Origin: JBDTNQ01 sp039933635
Lineage (GTDB): Bacteria; Acidobacteriota; Vicinamibacteria; Vicinamibacterales; SCN-69-37
Length of the DNA stretch: 26,924 bases
Reading direction: 5' to 3'
NCBI GenBank assembly: GCA_039933635.1
Contig: JBDTNQ010000059.1
Coordinates: 1 to 26,924 of the forward strand
Shown here: positions 8,561 through 15,994 of the stretch, piece by piece
Position numbering within the stretch: the stretch's first letter is position 1
How the letters are laid out: every line of letters begins with the position of its first letter
Made by a program: the position numbers and the translations under genes
The notes under the pieces: generated by a model
Databases searched by the model: none
The model's input: the letters and a program-made list of their open reading frames with translations, nothing else
What the model was told of the DNA's origin: nothing

Positions 8561-10528
8561 ATGCCACGCCGATCTGCTGCTGTGGTTGGCCTGATTGTCG
8601 CGTCGTATGTGCTCGTAGCGCTGCTGCAAGTGTGGCCGCTGCCGCTCTGCCTCGCCACCCACCTCACCGGCGATCCTTCCGGGGACGGCGGCGTGTACGT
8701 CTGGAACACCTGGGTGTTCCGGCACGAGCTCGTCGACCTGCACCACTCTCCGTTCTACACCGAGAGCATGATCGCGCTCACCGGTCCGGCGGATCTCAGC
8801 CTGCACAACTACACGGTCTTCGCCAATCTCGTGGCGCTGCCGCTGCAACCGTTCCTCGGCGTCGTCGCGGCCTTCAACGTCACCTATCTGCTGAACGTGC
8901 CGCTGATTGGCCTCGGCATGTTCCTCCTCGCGCGGCGGATCGGCCGGCCCCACGTCGGGTACGGCGAGGCGTGGCTGGCGGGCGTGTTCTTCGCGTGGGC
9001 GCCGTTCTTGACGACGCGCCTCGGCGGCCACTACAGCCTCGCACTGGCCGCGCCGCTGCCTTTCTTCGCCTGGTTCTTCGATCGCGCGTGGGAGCGCCGC
9101 AGCCTGATCGATGCCCTCGGCGCCGCCCTCTCGGCCGCATGGGCGTTCTACTGCGATCCGTACTTTGCCGTCTACTGCGCGCTACTCGCGGTGGCCATGA
9201 CGGCCGGCCGCCTGCTCGTGTTTCGACGCGGCGTCCCCGGCCCGGGCGCGATTCGCGCTCGCCGCATCATCGACGCGATCCTCATCATCGTCGTCGCGCT
9301 AGCGTTCGTCATTCAGATGGGCGGCGGCCAGATTCGTCTGATCGGCGCCGAGATTTCGGCGCGGTCACTTTACACGCCGATGCTCATCGCCGGCGTGTTG
9401 CTGGTCGTGCGGACCTGGTTGCACCTGCGCCCGCGCGTCTCCTGGCATCCGCCCGAACACGCCGCGAGCCTCGTGCGTCTCGCGGTGGCGCTCGCGATCG
9501 CCGGCGCAGTCCTAATCGGTCCAATCCTCTATGCGCTGGTCTTGCGCGCCGTCAGCGATGAGCTCGTCGCCGTCGGCGTGCCGTGGCGATCGAGCGCCCC
9601 GGGCGTCGATCTGTTGTCTTTCCTGCTGCCCAATCCAAATCACCCGCTCGCGCCCAACGCCGTTGTGACGTGGCTATCCCGGCAACCCGGCGGCGTCGTG
9701 GAGAACGTCTCGTCCGTATCGTGGGTGGCGCTGGCCACGATCGCCGTTGCATCGTGGAAGTTCGGCGAGCGGCTCAACCGGACGTGGCTCGCGATCGCCC
9801 TTGGCGCGGTGAGCATGGCCGTCGGGCCATTTCTGCGCGTCGGCGGTTTGAACACGCTGCTGCCGACTCCGTGGACCTTCCTGAGATACGTGCCGATCAT
9901 CGGCGAAGCCCGCATGCCCGGCCGCATCAGCATCGTCGTTGCGCTCGCGGTTGGCGTAATGTTCGCGTCCGCGCTGGCCGCGTGGACGAGGCGGGTTCCC
10001 GCATCACGGCGCCGCATCCTCGCGATGGTGGCGATTGCGCTGACCATCGAGCTCTGGTCCATGCCGCGGGCGGTCTACTCCACCGAGATTCCCGCGGTGT
10101 TTCGCGTGATCGCGGCGGATCCAAAACCCGTGAGCGTGCTCGAACTGCCTCTTGGGCTGAAGGACGGCCTGACGACCGTCGGCGCCATCAACGTGGCATC
10201 GCTGTACTGGCAGACGCTCCACGGCAAGCCGATCCTCGGCGGGTATCTCTCGCGCATCTCGAACGCCACCCGCGCTCGGTACGAAGCGATGCCGATCCCC
10301 GCGGCGCTGCTGGCGCTGAGCGAAGGGCGCGCGATCTCGGAGGCTGACCGCGCGCGGGCGCGTGAGTCGGCGCCGGCCTTCCTGCCGGCGAGCCACATCG
10401 GCTACGTCGTGATCGAGGATCGCCTGGTGTCGGCGGACCTTCGCGCGTTTGCGACCGACGTCCTGGGCCTGCATGAGACGATGCGTAGCGAGGGGTTCAC
10501 GTTGCTCGAACCGCGCGCGCGTCCATGA
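8561..10528 (+). CDS. Large polytopic membrane protein, YfhO/GT-C-like
   Basis: A 655-residue protein with an N-terminal membrane helix (VVGLIVASYVLVALLQV), then a loop with DPSGDGGVYVWNTWVFRHEL and TGPADLSLHNYTVFANL, and about 12 membrane helices, closing with a soluble tail (about 500-655) containing SVLELPLGLKDG. An acidic first loop, here with DGGVYVWN, and a soluble tail are typical of YfhO-like and other GT-C-fold proteins of bacterial cell-surface glycan synthesis. ATG at 8561 is chosen over a TTG 15 bases earlier. The last four bases overlap the start of the hydrolase gene (ATGA), so the two are translationally coupled. The donor and acceptor are unknown; the divergent GT-C-like gene suggests a shared surface-polymer role, which is inference. 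Confidence 0.8.
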   Translation: MPRRSAAVVGLIVASYVLVALLQVWPLPLCLATHLTGDPSGDGGVYVWNTWVFRHELVDLHHSPFYTESMIALTGPADLSLHNYTVFANLVALPLQPFLGVVAAFNVTYLLNVPLIGLGMFLLARRIGRPHVGYGEAWLAGVFFAWAPFLTTRLGGHYSLALAAPLPFFAWFFDRAWERRSLIDALGAALSAAWAFYCDPYFAVYCALLAVAMTAGRLLVFRRGVPGPGAIRARRIIDAILIIVVALAFVIQMGGGQIRLIGAEISARSLYTPMLIAGVLLVVRTWLHLRPRVSWHPPEHAASLVRLAVALAIAGAVLIGPILYALVLRAVSDELVAVGVPWRSSAPGVDLLSFLLPNPNHPLAPNAVVTWLSRQPGGVVENVSSVSWVALATIAVASWKFGERLNRTWLAIALGAVSMAVGPFLRVGGLNTLLPTPWTFLRYVPIIGEARMPGRISIVVALAVGVMFASALAAWTRRVPASRRRILAMVAIALTIELWSMPRAVYSTEIPAVFRVIAADPKPVSVLELPLGLKDGLTTVGAINVASLYWQTLHGKPILGGYLSRISNATRARYEAMPIPAALLALSEGRAISEADRARARESAPAFLPASHIGYVVIEDRLVSADLRAFATDVLGLHETMRSEGFTLLEPRARP

Positions 10529-11718
10529 CCCGCATCGCCACGCTACGCCGAGGCGTCGCCCTCATCCTGGCCGTGCTCGTCCTCGCGATTGGCGCATGGA
10601 TCCGCCTGACGCCCTTCAATGCCCTGACGCACACGCTCAGCGTGGGATCCGCCGAAGTTGCGCCGTGGCTGATTGCCGGCGCGATGCTGGCGCTCGTCCT
10701 TGTCATGCCGGAGGTACGGCGTCGCTGGACGGCACGCATCGCGGCCGTGCTTGCCGTCGGCGCCTGCGTGCTGCCCACTGGCGTGATCGTGCAGATCGAT
10801 CCGGCGTACCGCGAGATCGATCGCGCCTTTCAGAACGCGTTGCGAGGCCAGCGCGCGCCGCGCCTGCCCATCTTGCAGCTCATGCGTCTGCGCGATCCGT
10901 CGTTCAGTTTCCCCGAGGCCTTCGGCTGGCGCACGGCGCCCATCGACCGCGAGAGTCACGACGTCCAGTTCGCGCGCCGCGACAACGTCACGCTGACGAT
11001 GGAGATCTATCGACCTGAGATCGACCAGCACGGCGCCGCGGTGATTCAGTTCTACGGCGGCGGCTGGCGCTCAGGCGCTCCGACGGCCAACGCGGACTTC
11101 GCGCGCGAACTCACGCGACTGGGCTACGTGGTCTTCGCACCGGACTATCGGCACGCGCCAGCGGCGCGGTGGCCGGCGCAACTGACGGACGCGCGTGAGG
11201 CCATCGCGTGGGTCACGGCCCATGGCGCGGAGTACGGCGCGGATGCGTCGAAGATTGTGCTCGTGGGCCGGTCGTCAGGCGCGCAGCTGGCGCTGGTGTC
11301 AGGCATCACGGACGCGACCGCCGCGATCCGCGGCATCGTCGCGCTCTACAGTCCGGTCGATCTGACGGATGGCTATCTGCATCCCACGATGCCGGATCTG
11401 CTCGGCACGCGCGCACTCGAGTCATCGTTCATTGGCGCCACGCTGGAGGAGAACCCGGCCGCGTACCGCGACGCGTCGCCCATCACCTACGCGAATCGCC
11501 CGCATCCGCCCGTGCTGATGATCAACGGCGGGCGTGATTTCGTCATTGAACGACGCGTGGCCCAGCGCCTGCGCTCGCGGCTCGCCGAGTCCGGCATGGT
11601 GATCTTCCTGGAGCTGCCCTGGGCGGGACACGCTTTCGACACGGTGCCCTTCGGGCCCGGCGGCCAGGTCGAGCTGAGCGCGGTGGAGAGATTTCTGGTG
11701 ACGGTGACGGCGGAGTAG
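10525..11718 (+). CDS. Membrane-anchored alpha/beta hydrolase
   Basis: A 397-residue protein: two or three N-terminal membrane helices (about 8-27, 44-62 and 70-92), then an alpha/beta-hydrolase domain of the carboxylesterase/hormone-sensitive-lipase kind (about 145-395). The nucleophile is Ser250 in GRSSG, the acid Asp338 in NGGRDFV, and the base His369 in WAGHAFD. The usual oxyanion HGGGW is YGGGW here (177-181). ATG overlaps the previous stop by four bases, so expression is linked to the GT-C-like gene, suggesting an esterase acting on an acylated envelope glycan or lipid intermediate. That role is inference. A following leftward gene ends 16 bp away, in convergent orientation. Confidence 0.9.
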   Translation: MTRIATLRRGVALILAVLVLAIGAWIRLTPFNALTHTLSVGSAEVAPWLIAGAMLALVLVMPEVRRRWTARIAAVLAVGACVLPTGVIVQIDPAYREIDRAFQNALRGQRAPRLPILQLMRLRDPSFSFPEAFGWRTAPIDRESHDVQFARRDNVTLTMEIYRPEIDQHGAAVIQFYGGGWRSGAPTANADFARELTRLGYVVFAPDYRHAPAARWPAQLTDAREAIAWVTAHGAEYGADASKIVLVGRSSGAQLALVSGITDATAAIRGIVALYSPVDLTDGYLHPTMPDLLGTRALESSFIGATLEENPAAYRDASPITYANRPHPPVLMINGGRDFVIERRVAQRLRSRLAESGMVIFLELPWAGHAFDTVPFGPGGQVELSAVERFLVTVTAE

Positions 11719-11733
11719 CTGTCGTGCCCTGGA

Positions 11734-12381
11734 TTAGTCGGGCAGTGCTTTGCGGACGGCGCCGCCGACGAGGCGGACGGCGTCGTAGATGGAGGAGCCG
11801 GTCTTCAGGCCGGTTTTGACGATGGAGCTGCCGGTCTTCTTGAAGGCGCCGGTGATGAAGCCGTCGGTCGACGCGTTGGTCGACGTATACACGGGCTGCT
11901 GGAGTTCGACCGTGCCGGCGGTGGCAAACGGCGAGCTCGGTTCGTAGCTCTCGCTCGTCGCGGTGATCAGATCGAGCGAAACTGGAGTTTCCGCCGTCGC
12001 GGTTCGCATGATGGGAGCGGCCAGCCCAACCTGTGCGCCAAGCCCACTCTCAGGCGGTCCGGTCACGGGCAACGCCGTGAAGGCGACGGCCGGCGCGATC
12101 GTGTGGTCCGGCAGCGCGACATGTCGGGGGGCGCGCAGCGCATCGTTCTGATCGTTCTCGTCGTTCTGATCATTCTGATCACGCGCCACGATGCGGACAG
12201 ATAGCTGATGCGAGACGGGCAACGCGCGAGCCTGTACGGGAAGGTCGAGCGCAGAGCCGGCGTCGGGCAGGTTCACGCCGACGGGCCAATAGTCGACGAG
12301 GGCTCCCGCGCCTGCAAGCACACCGAGCCCCAGCAAGGCCAGTGTCTTCGCGTAGAGGTCGCGCAGTGAATCTCCCCGCAC
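11734..12381 (-). CDS. Membrane-anchored protein of unknown function
   Basis: I do not recognise this 215-residue protein. It has one N-terminal membrane segment (about 11-29, TLALLGLGVLAGAGALV), a low-complexity stretch QNDQNDENDQND coded by a 9-bp repeat, a Pro/Thr-rich middle region, and a C-terminus with two TGSSI units (KKTGSSIVKTGLKTGSSIYD) followed by an amphipathic helix. Most of it would lie outside the membrane. GTG at 12381 opens the frame; no Shine-Dalgarno precedes it, but TACACT ends seven bases before it, as in leaderless promoters. A CTG at 12366 after GGGGAG is an alternative. It sits just downstream of the minus-strand terminator at 12418-12452, so it may depend on its own promoter or on read-through. 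Confidence 0.6.
   Translation of the reverse strand: MRGDSLRDLYAKTLALLGLGVLAGAGALVDYWPVGVNLPDAGSALDLPVQARALPVSHQLSVRIVARDQNDQNDENDQNDALRAPRHVALPDHTIAPAVAFTALPVTGPPESGLGAQVGLAAPIMRTATAETPVSLDLITATSESYEPSSPFATAGTVELQQPVYTSTNASTDGFITGAFKKTGSSIVKTGLKTGSSIYDAVRLVGGAVRKALPD
12142..12177. repeat. Four tandem copies of a 9-bp unit
   Basis: Four imperfect copies of ATCGTTCTG in a row (12142-12150, 12151-12159, 12160-12168, 12169-12177). They keep the reading frame of the leftward gene and code QND/END triplets. Copy-number change by slippage would change the linker length in steps of three residues without a frameshift. Confidence 0.85.
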
Positions 12382-12417
12382 AAGGATCAGTGTAGCGCCG
12401 CTGGAAACAACCGGCGC

Positions 12418-12452
12418 AAAAAAAAGAACGCCACCCAGGAGGGGGTGGCGTT
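12418..12452 (-). terminator. Intrinsic terminator
   Basis: A perfect 10-bp stem (12427-12436 with 12443-12452; arm AACGCCACCC) with a 6-nt loop. On the minus strand it is followed by C and then eight T (12425-12418), the classic intrinsic terminator. On the plus strand the tail is only TTT then CGTTC, so function on the minus strand is favoured. It ends transcription coming from the zinc-uptake genes and the structured spacer, 37 bp before the next leftward start. Confidence 0.9.
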
Positions 12453-12713
12453 TCGTTCTAGTCCCGACGACATCTGCCCCAGAAAATTCCAGGGCGCACT
12501 TCCCCGTTCATACTGCACCGCCAGTCAGGTGCGCGCCGGCGATCGGGTGGTCGCCGTCCATCCCACGCGCACCCCGCGTGGTTTCCCACGCGGTGAATTT
12601 GACACCGTGGAGCACGCGCAAGCAAGGGAAATACGCGGACAAATTCGTTCGTTCGCAGTGACTTACGGGGAGGTGTCCTTTGTCTGCTTCCCAAGTGACT
12701 GCCGCCAGTTCTG
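12453..12713 (-). ncRNA. Candidate structured RNA in a gene-free spacer
   Basis: I see no convincing gene here. Read on the minus strand there are four consecutive stems: A (12693-12701 with 12656-12664, one mismatch), D (12640-12646 with 12595-12601, perfect 7 bp, GAATTTG/CAAATTC), B (12586-12593 with 12574-12581, perfect 8 bp closed by a GAAA tetraloop) and C (12566-12572 with 12529-12535, plus an inner 6 bp at 12551-12556 with 12537-12542). Single bases separate D from B and B from C, as in coaxially stacked helices. A 65-base less structured tail leads to the terminator at 12452. CCGCCAGT occurs at both ends (12518-12525 and 12702-12709). It could be an independent RNA, a 3' UTR of the permease gene, or a leader controlling the gene at 12381. 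It matches no RNA family I can recall. Confidence 0.5.
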
Positions 12714-13547
12714 TCAGCGCGCAACACCCCGCGCGACGAGCGGGCGCACCAGCGCCATGACGATCAGGACCAGACCGAACGTGCACACGATGGTGGCGCC
12801 GGTCGGCAAGTCGAACTGCACCGAAAAGTACATCCCGAGCATGGAGACGAGAACGCCCATGATCCAGCCGATCGCCAGGCGGGGCCCGATGCGGCGCGCC
12901 CAGAGCATGGCGCCCACCGACGGCACGATCAGATAGCAGAAGACGAGCAGGACGCCGGCAATGGCCACCGAGCGTGTGACGACGAAGCCGAACGACGCGT
13001 AGAACAGGAAGTCCCACAGCCGGACGGACACGCCGCGAGCCGCCGCGCCCTTGGCGTCAACCGAGATCTCGAGGAATCGCTTCCGGAACACGTAGTGAAA
13101 GAGACCGATGGCGGCGTAGATCGCCGCCGTGAGCCACACCTCCGGCCACTGCACCGACAGGATGTTCCCGACGAGCATGTCCTTGAGGTGCTCCGACTCC
13201 CCCGTCGACTTGCTCATCGTCAAAATGACCGCCGCGGACGCGACGGCGTACGAGATGCCGATGATGGCTTCCTGCGGGATGTTCGCCTCGTGGCCCTTGA
13301 TCATCGCAAAGACGAGGGCACCGATCAGCGTGAACAGCAGGCTCATCCAGTAGATGGACGGGTCGTGCGGGTCGGCACCCCGCCAGACGGCGATGGCGGC
13401 GCCCAGCGACGCGATCTGCGCCAGCGACAGATCGACGAAGATGACGCCCCGCTCGACGACGTGCAGACCGAGGTACGCGTGAATGCCGGCAATGATCAGA
13501 CTGGCCGCTATCGGGGCGGCCAGGAAGATGAGAATCGTCGAGTCCAT
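12714..13547 (-). CDS. Metal ABC transporter permease (ABC-3, ZnuB-like)
   Basis: A 277-residue inner-membrane protein of the ABC-3 family, which includes ZnuB, MntB and TroC. About eight hydrophobic segments are visible, with HVVERGVIFVDLSLAQIASLG near residue 30 and GVLLVFCYLIVPS near 215, the latter close to the coupling region that contacts the ATPase. Only two bases separate its start from the stop of the ZnuA-like gene, so they are one operon. It would carry zinc or manganese from the periplasm to the cytoplasm. No ATPase is present upstream or downstream within the window, which is unusual because ZnuC normally sits next to ZnuB. The stop is followed directly by the structured spacer and terminator. 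Confidence 0.93.
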   Translation of the reverse strand: MDSTILIFLAAPIAASLIIAGIHAYLGLHVVERGVIFVDLSLAQIASLGAAIAVWRGADPHDPSIYWMSLLFTLIGALVFAMIKGHEANIPQEAIIGISYAVASAAVILTMSKSTGESEHLKDMLVGNILSVQWPEVWLTAAIYAAIGLFHYVFRKRFLEISVDAKGAAARGVSVRLWDFLFYASFGFVVTRSVAIAGVLLVFCYLIVPSVGAMLWARRIGPRLAIGWIMGVLVSMLGMYFSVQFDLPTGATIVCTFGLVLIVMALVRPLVARGVAR

Positions 13548-13549
13548 GT

Positions 13550-14476
13550 TCAGCGGCCTGTCACCTGCTTCAGGGCGGCCTGGAGCAGCTTGATGTCGTA
13601 GTCGAAAAGGGCGATGTAGTCCGTGGCTTCCTTCTCACCACCGACCGACGGCGCGAGCTCGATCACCGAGCCGCCCACCTGCCCGGCAATCGCGGTCGGC
13701 GTCTTCTTGTCGAAGTAGGGCTCGACGACGATGAGCTTCACGCCCTGTGCCTTCATGTCGGTGATGAGCTCGAGCGTGTGCGACGGCGACGGCGGAATGC
13801 CGGGCTTCGGCTCGACGTAGCCCATCACCTGCAGGCCAAATCGTTCCATGAAGTTCGGCCACGACCGGTGATAGGTCACGAGCTTCGTACCCTTATACGG
13901 CGCCATCGCCGCGTCCCAGCGCTTCTCCGCCGCCGCCAGGCGCTTGTCGAAGTCGTCGTAACGTTGCTGGTAGGCGGCCTTGCCAGCCGGATCGAGCTGC
14001 GTGAGCCGATCGCGAACGGCCTGCGCGATGAGCCGGCCGTTGCCGGGATCGAGCCAGTAGTGCGGATTGCCCTGCGGGTGCACGTCGCCCATGGCGCGGG
14101 TGAGCTGCCCGGTCGGGATTTCGAGGATCTTCACGTTCAACGACGCGTCGAGATAGCCGGCCGCGCCGGGCTGAATCTTCGCGTTGCGCCCGCTCGTGAT
14201 GAGGGTGGGCAGCCAGCCAATCTCCAGCTCGCGGCCGACGACGACGAGCAGGTCCGCGCGGCTCACCGCGAGGATGAAGCTCGGCTTCGGTTCCACGAAG
14301 TGTGGATCCTGGTAGCCCTTGGCGAGCGCGGTGACCTCGACGCGATCGCCGCCGACCTCACGCGTAATGGCGGCGAGATCCTCCGTCGTGGCGACGACCT
14401 TGACCGCGGCCCACGCCGGCGACGCGAGACCGGCCACGACGGCGGCCGTGCAGAACAGCACCTTCAATACACGCAT
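13550..14476 (-). CDS. Zinc/manganese ABC substrate-binding protein
   Basis: A 308-residue periplasmic protein of the cluster A-I (ZnuA/TroA, SBP_bac_9) family. Residues 1-23 are a signal peptide cut after SPAWA. Likely metal ligands are His59 (GYQDPHF), His139 (GNPHYWLDP), His203 (TYHRSWPNF) and an acidic residue near Glu252 (VEPYFDKKT), in the family spacing. His133 lies close to the second ligand (GDVHPQG). The long His-rich loop of typical ZnuA proteins is missing, so zinc over manganese is not certain. The frame is open to 14551, but ATG 14476 follows AAGGAG by six bases and places the signal peptide at the N-terminus. It lies 40 bp after the porin gene and two bases before the permease. 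Confidence 0.94.
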   Translation of the reverse strand: MRVLKVLFCTAAVVAGLASPAWAAVKVVATTEDLAAITREVGGDRVEVTALAKGYQDPHFVEPKPSFILAVSRADLLVVVGRELEIGWLPTLITSGRNAKIQPGAAGYLDASLNVKILEIPTGQLTRAMGDVHPQGNPHYWLDPGNGRLIAQAVRDRLTQLDPAGKAAYQQRYDDFDKRLAAAEKRWDAAMAPYKGTKLVTYHRSWPNFMERFGLQVMGYVEPKPGIPPSPSHTLELITDMKAQGVKLIVVEPYFDKKTPTAIAGQVGGSVIELAPSVGGEKEATDYIALFDYDIKLLQAALKQVTGR

Positions 14477-14516
14477 GACGGACTCCTTCACTGAAACGAA
14501 TCTCGGGGCGCCCATG

Positions 14517-15863
14517 TCAGAACGCATGGGCGCCGTGAGCGCCGATCGCAAAATTCAGTTGAAACAAGACTTCGTTGGCCGTGACGCCCTCGGCGAATGA
14601 GGTGCGCCGGAACTGCCCGCGAAGTTGGGCAAACTCGCTGGGCCAGAAGGTGAGGAACACCGAGCCGCCCGAATCGTGGAGCGTGCCGTCGAGCGCGCGG
14701 CCCGAACGATCCAGGCGCGCGCCGACGTACCAGCGCTGCGCGAACTGGTACTCGCCGAGGCCGTACCAGCCGAACGCCGTCGTCTGGGTGTCACCCGCGA
14801 GTTGCTGCCGGCTCCAGATGAGTTCGGTGCGCAGGTTGAGACGCTGGTAGATCGCGCGGCGCAGCGGACGGTAGCGGAACGTGGCGTCGATGCCAACCAG
14901 GTCCTTGTGCAGATCGAGTCCCTGGGCGCCGCCGAAGTCGGTCTGACCGTGCGCGAAGGACACGCCGAGGTCGATGTTCTTGTCTTCCGACAGATCGCGG
15001 TATCCGCGCAGGTGGCCGACGAACGTGGGCCGCGAGTGCCTGGTGCTCTGAAAAACGTCACCGGTGCCAGCGTAGACCTCGCCGGTCGCCTCGAGGAACA
15101 GGAGCGGGTTGGCGATGAGCCTCGAGAGCGAAACGCCGCTGTCCGAGAGCCCGTCTTCGCCGCCGACGAGGTTGTTCGTGACGAGCGGTCGATCCGCGGT
15201 CGGCATCGCGTGCGTGTGCAGCGTGTTCACCTTGCCGAACTGCGCGCGCATCTTGCCGACCTTGAGTTGGAACTGCTTCGGCAGCGCCGTGAAGGTCGCG
15301 TAGCCTTCTTCGACGCTGAGCCCTTCCGGTCCGGCCGACAGGAAGAAGTCGGCGCGCGCGTACGGATCGATCACCGCCTGCAGCGAGAGCTCCGCTTCAG
15401 TCAGCTCGAACGTGGGTTGCGTGCTGTTCGGGTTCTTGCCACCGACGCCGAGGAAGTTACCGATCACCGACGTGTCCGGATTGAACACGCGCGATGAACT
15501 GGCGGGCAAAGCGGCCGCACTCTGATCGACCGGAGCGGGCGCGGCGGCGGGCGTGTCCTGCGGCGTTGCGGGTGCGGCCTGCGCGATCGCGGCCGGCGAT
15601 GCAGCCGCGGCTTCCGGCAGAACGAGTGGACCGCTGCCGAGCTGGCTCAACCGTTGTTCGAGCTGCGACAGGCGCTCGTCGTACTGACGCCGGACGGATT
15701 CGAACTCCGTTTTCAAGCGCGCCAGTTCGTCGCGCACCTGTTCGACATCACGCGCCGGCGTGGCCGGCGGCGTCACGCTCTGGGCGGAGACGTGCGACCA
15801 GGGACTCATGGCAACGACGAGTCCGCAGACCGCCGCGCCCCAATGAAACCGATTCATCTTCAT
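14517..15863 (-). CDS. Outer-membrane porin-like protein of the zinc cluster
   Basis: A 448-residue exported protein. A signal peptide (to about residue 27, SHVSA) is followed by a short coiled coil (about 38-75, heptads such as LARLKTEFESVRRQYDERL), an Ala/Pro linker (about 85-130) and a region of alternating strands (about 135-448) with patterns like LKVGKMRAQFG and YGLGEYQFAQRWYVGARLD, ending in hydrophobic strands near LFQLNF and a terminal Phe. This is the layout of an outer-membrane beta-barrel with a periplasmic coiled coil. ATG at 15863 follows GAGGTG. It is co-directional with and 40 bp from the ZnuA-like gene, so it probably lets metal or a metal chelate through the outer membrane. 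The family recalls barrels found with zinc transporters; the substrate is inferred. Confidence 0.85.
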   Translation of the reverse strand: MKMNRFHWGAAVCGLVVAMSPWSHVSAQSVTPPATPARDVEQVRDELARLKTEFESVRRQYDERLSQLEQRLSQLGSGPLVLPEAAAASPAAIAQAAPATPQDTPAAAPAPVDQSAAALPASSSRVFNPDTSVIGNFLGVGGKNPNSTQPTFELTEAELSLQAVIDPYARADFFLSAGPEGLSVEEGYATFTALPKQFQLKVGKMRAQFGKVNTLHTHAMPTADRPLVTNNLVGGEDGLSDSGVSLSRLIANPLLFLEATGEVYAGTGDVFQSTRHSRPTFVGHLRGYRDLSEDKNIDLGVSFAHGQTDFGGAQGLDLHKDLVGIDATFRYRPLRRAIYQRLNLRTELIWSRQQLAGDTQTTAFGWYGLGEYQFAQRWYVGARLDRSGRALDGTLHDSGGSVFLTFWPSEFAQLRGQFRRTSFAEGVTANEVLFQLNFAIGAHGAHAF

Positions 15864-15927
15864 CGATCACCTCGTACCAAGGCCGCCGGATAGACGCCCG
15901 GATCGGGCGCGCCGCGCGGCGCAACTT

Positions 15928-15956
15928 ACGGCGCCGCGAAGCTCTGCCGGCGCCGT
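15928..15956. promoter_or_regulatory. 9-bp inverted repeat upstream of the porin gene
   Basis: Perfect arms ACGGCGCCG (15928-15936) and CGGCGCCGT (15948-15956) with an 11-nt spacer, in the 130-bp gap between the CxxCH protein and the porin start. It could be an operator or an RNA hairpin. It is GC-only apart from one A and one T, and does not resemble the AT-rich Zur boxes I know, so a metal-sensor role is not supported by the sequence. A 14-bp GC palindrome at 15909-15922 lies next to it. Confidence 0.4.
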
Positions 15957-15994
15957 CGTCCAGGCGATGTGTCACCGCCGGACGCGTAGTGGAA

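Noticed and set aside
7029..8594. 521-codon rightward open frame opposite the GT-C-like gene
   Set aside because: Low-complexity Arg/Glu/Asp/Gln composition without hydrophobic core; the opposite strand shows clear membrane helices.
12458..12936. Open frames on both strands in the spacer downstream of the metal permease
   Set aside because: No Shine-Dalgarno, no domain, and they run into the permease gene in the wrong frame; the stems fit an RNA better.
15694..15712. T-loop-like GGAGTTCGAATCC on the minus strand, as in a tRNA
   Set aside because: It lies in the coiled-coil coding part of the porin gene, with no acceptor stem, anticodon arm or CCA around it.
15909..15922. 14-bp palindrome GCGCCGCGCGGCGC
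   Set aside because: Purely G and C, likely to arise by chance at this base composition.
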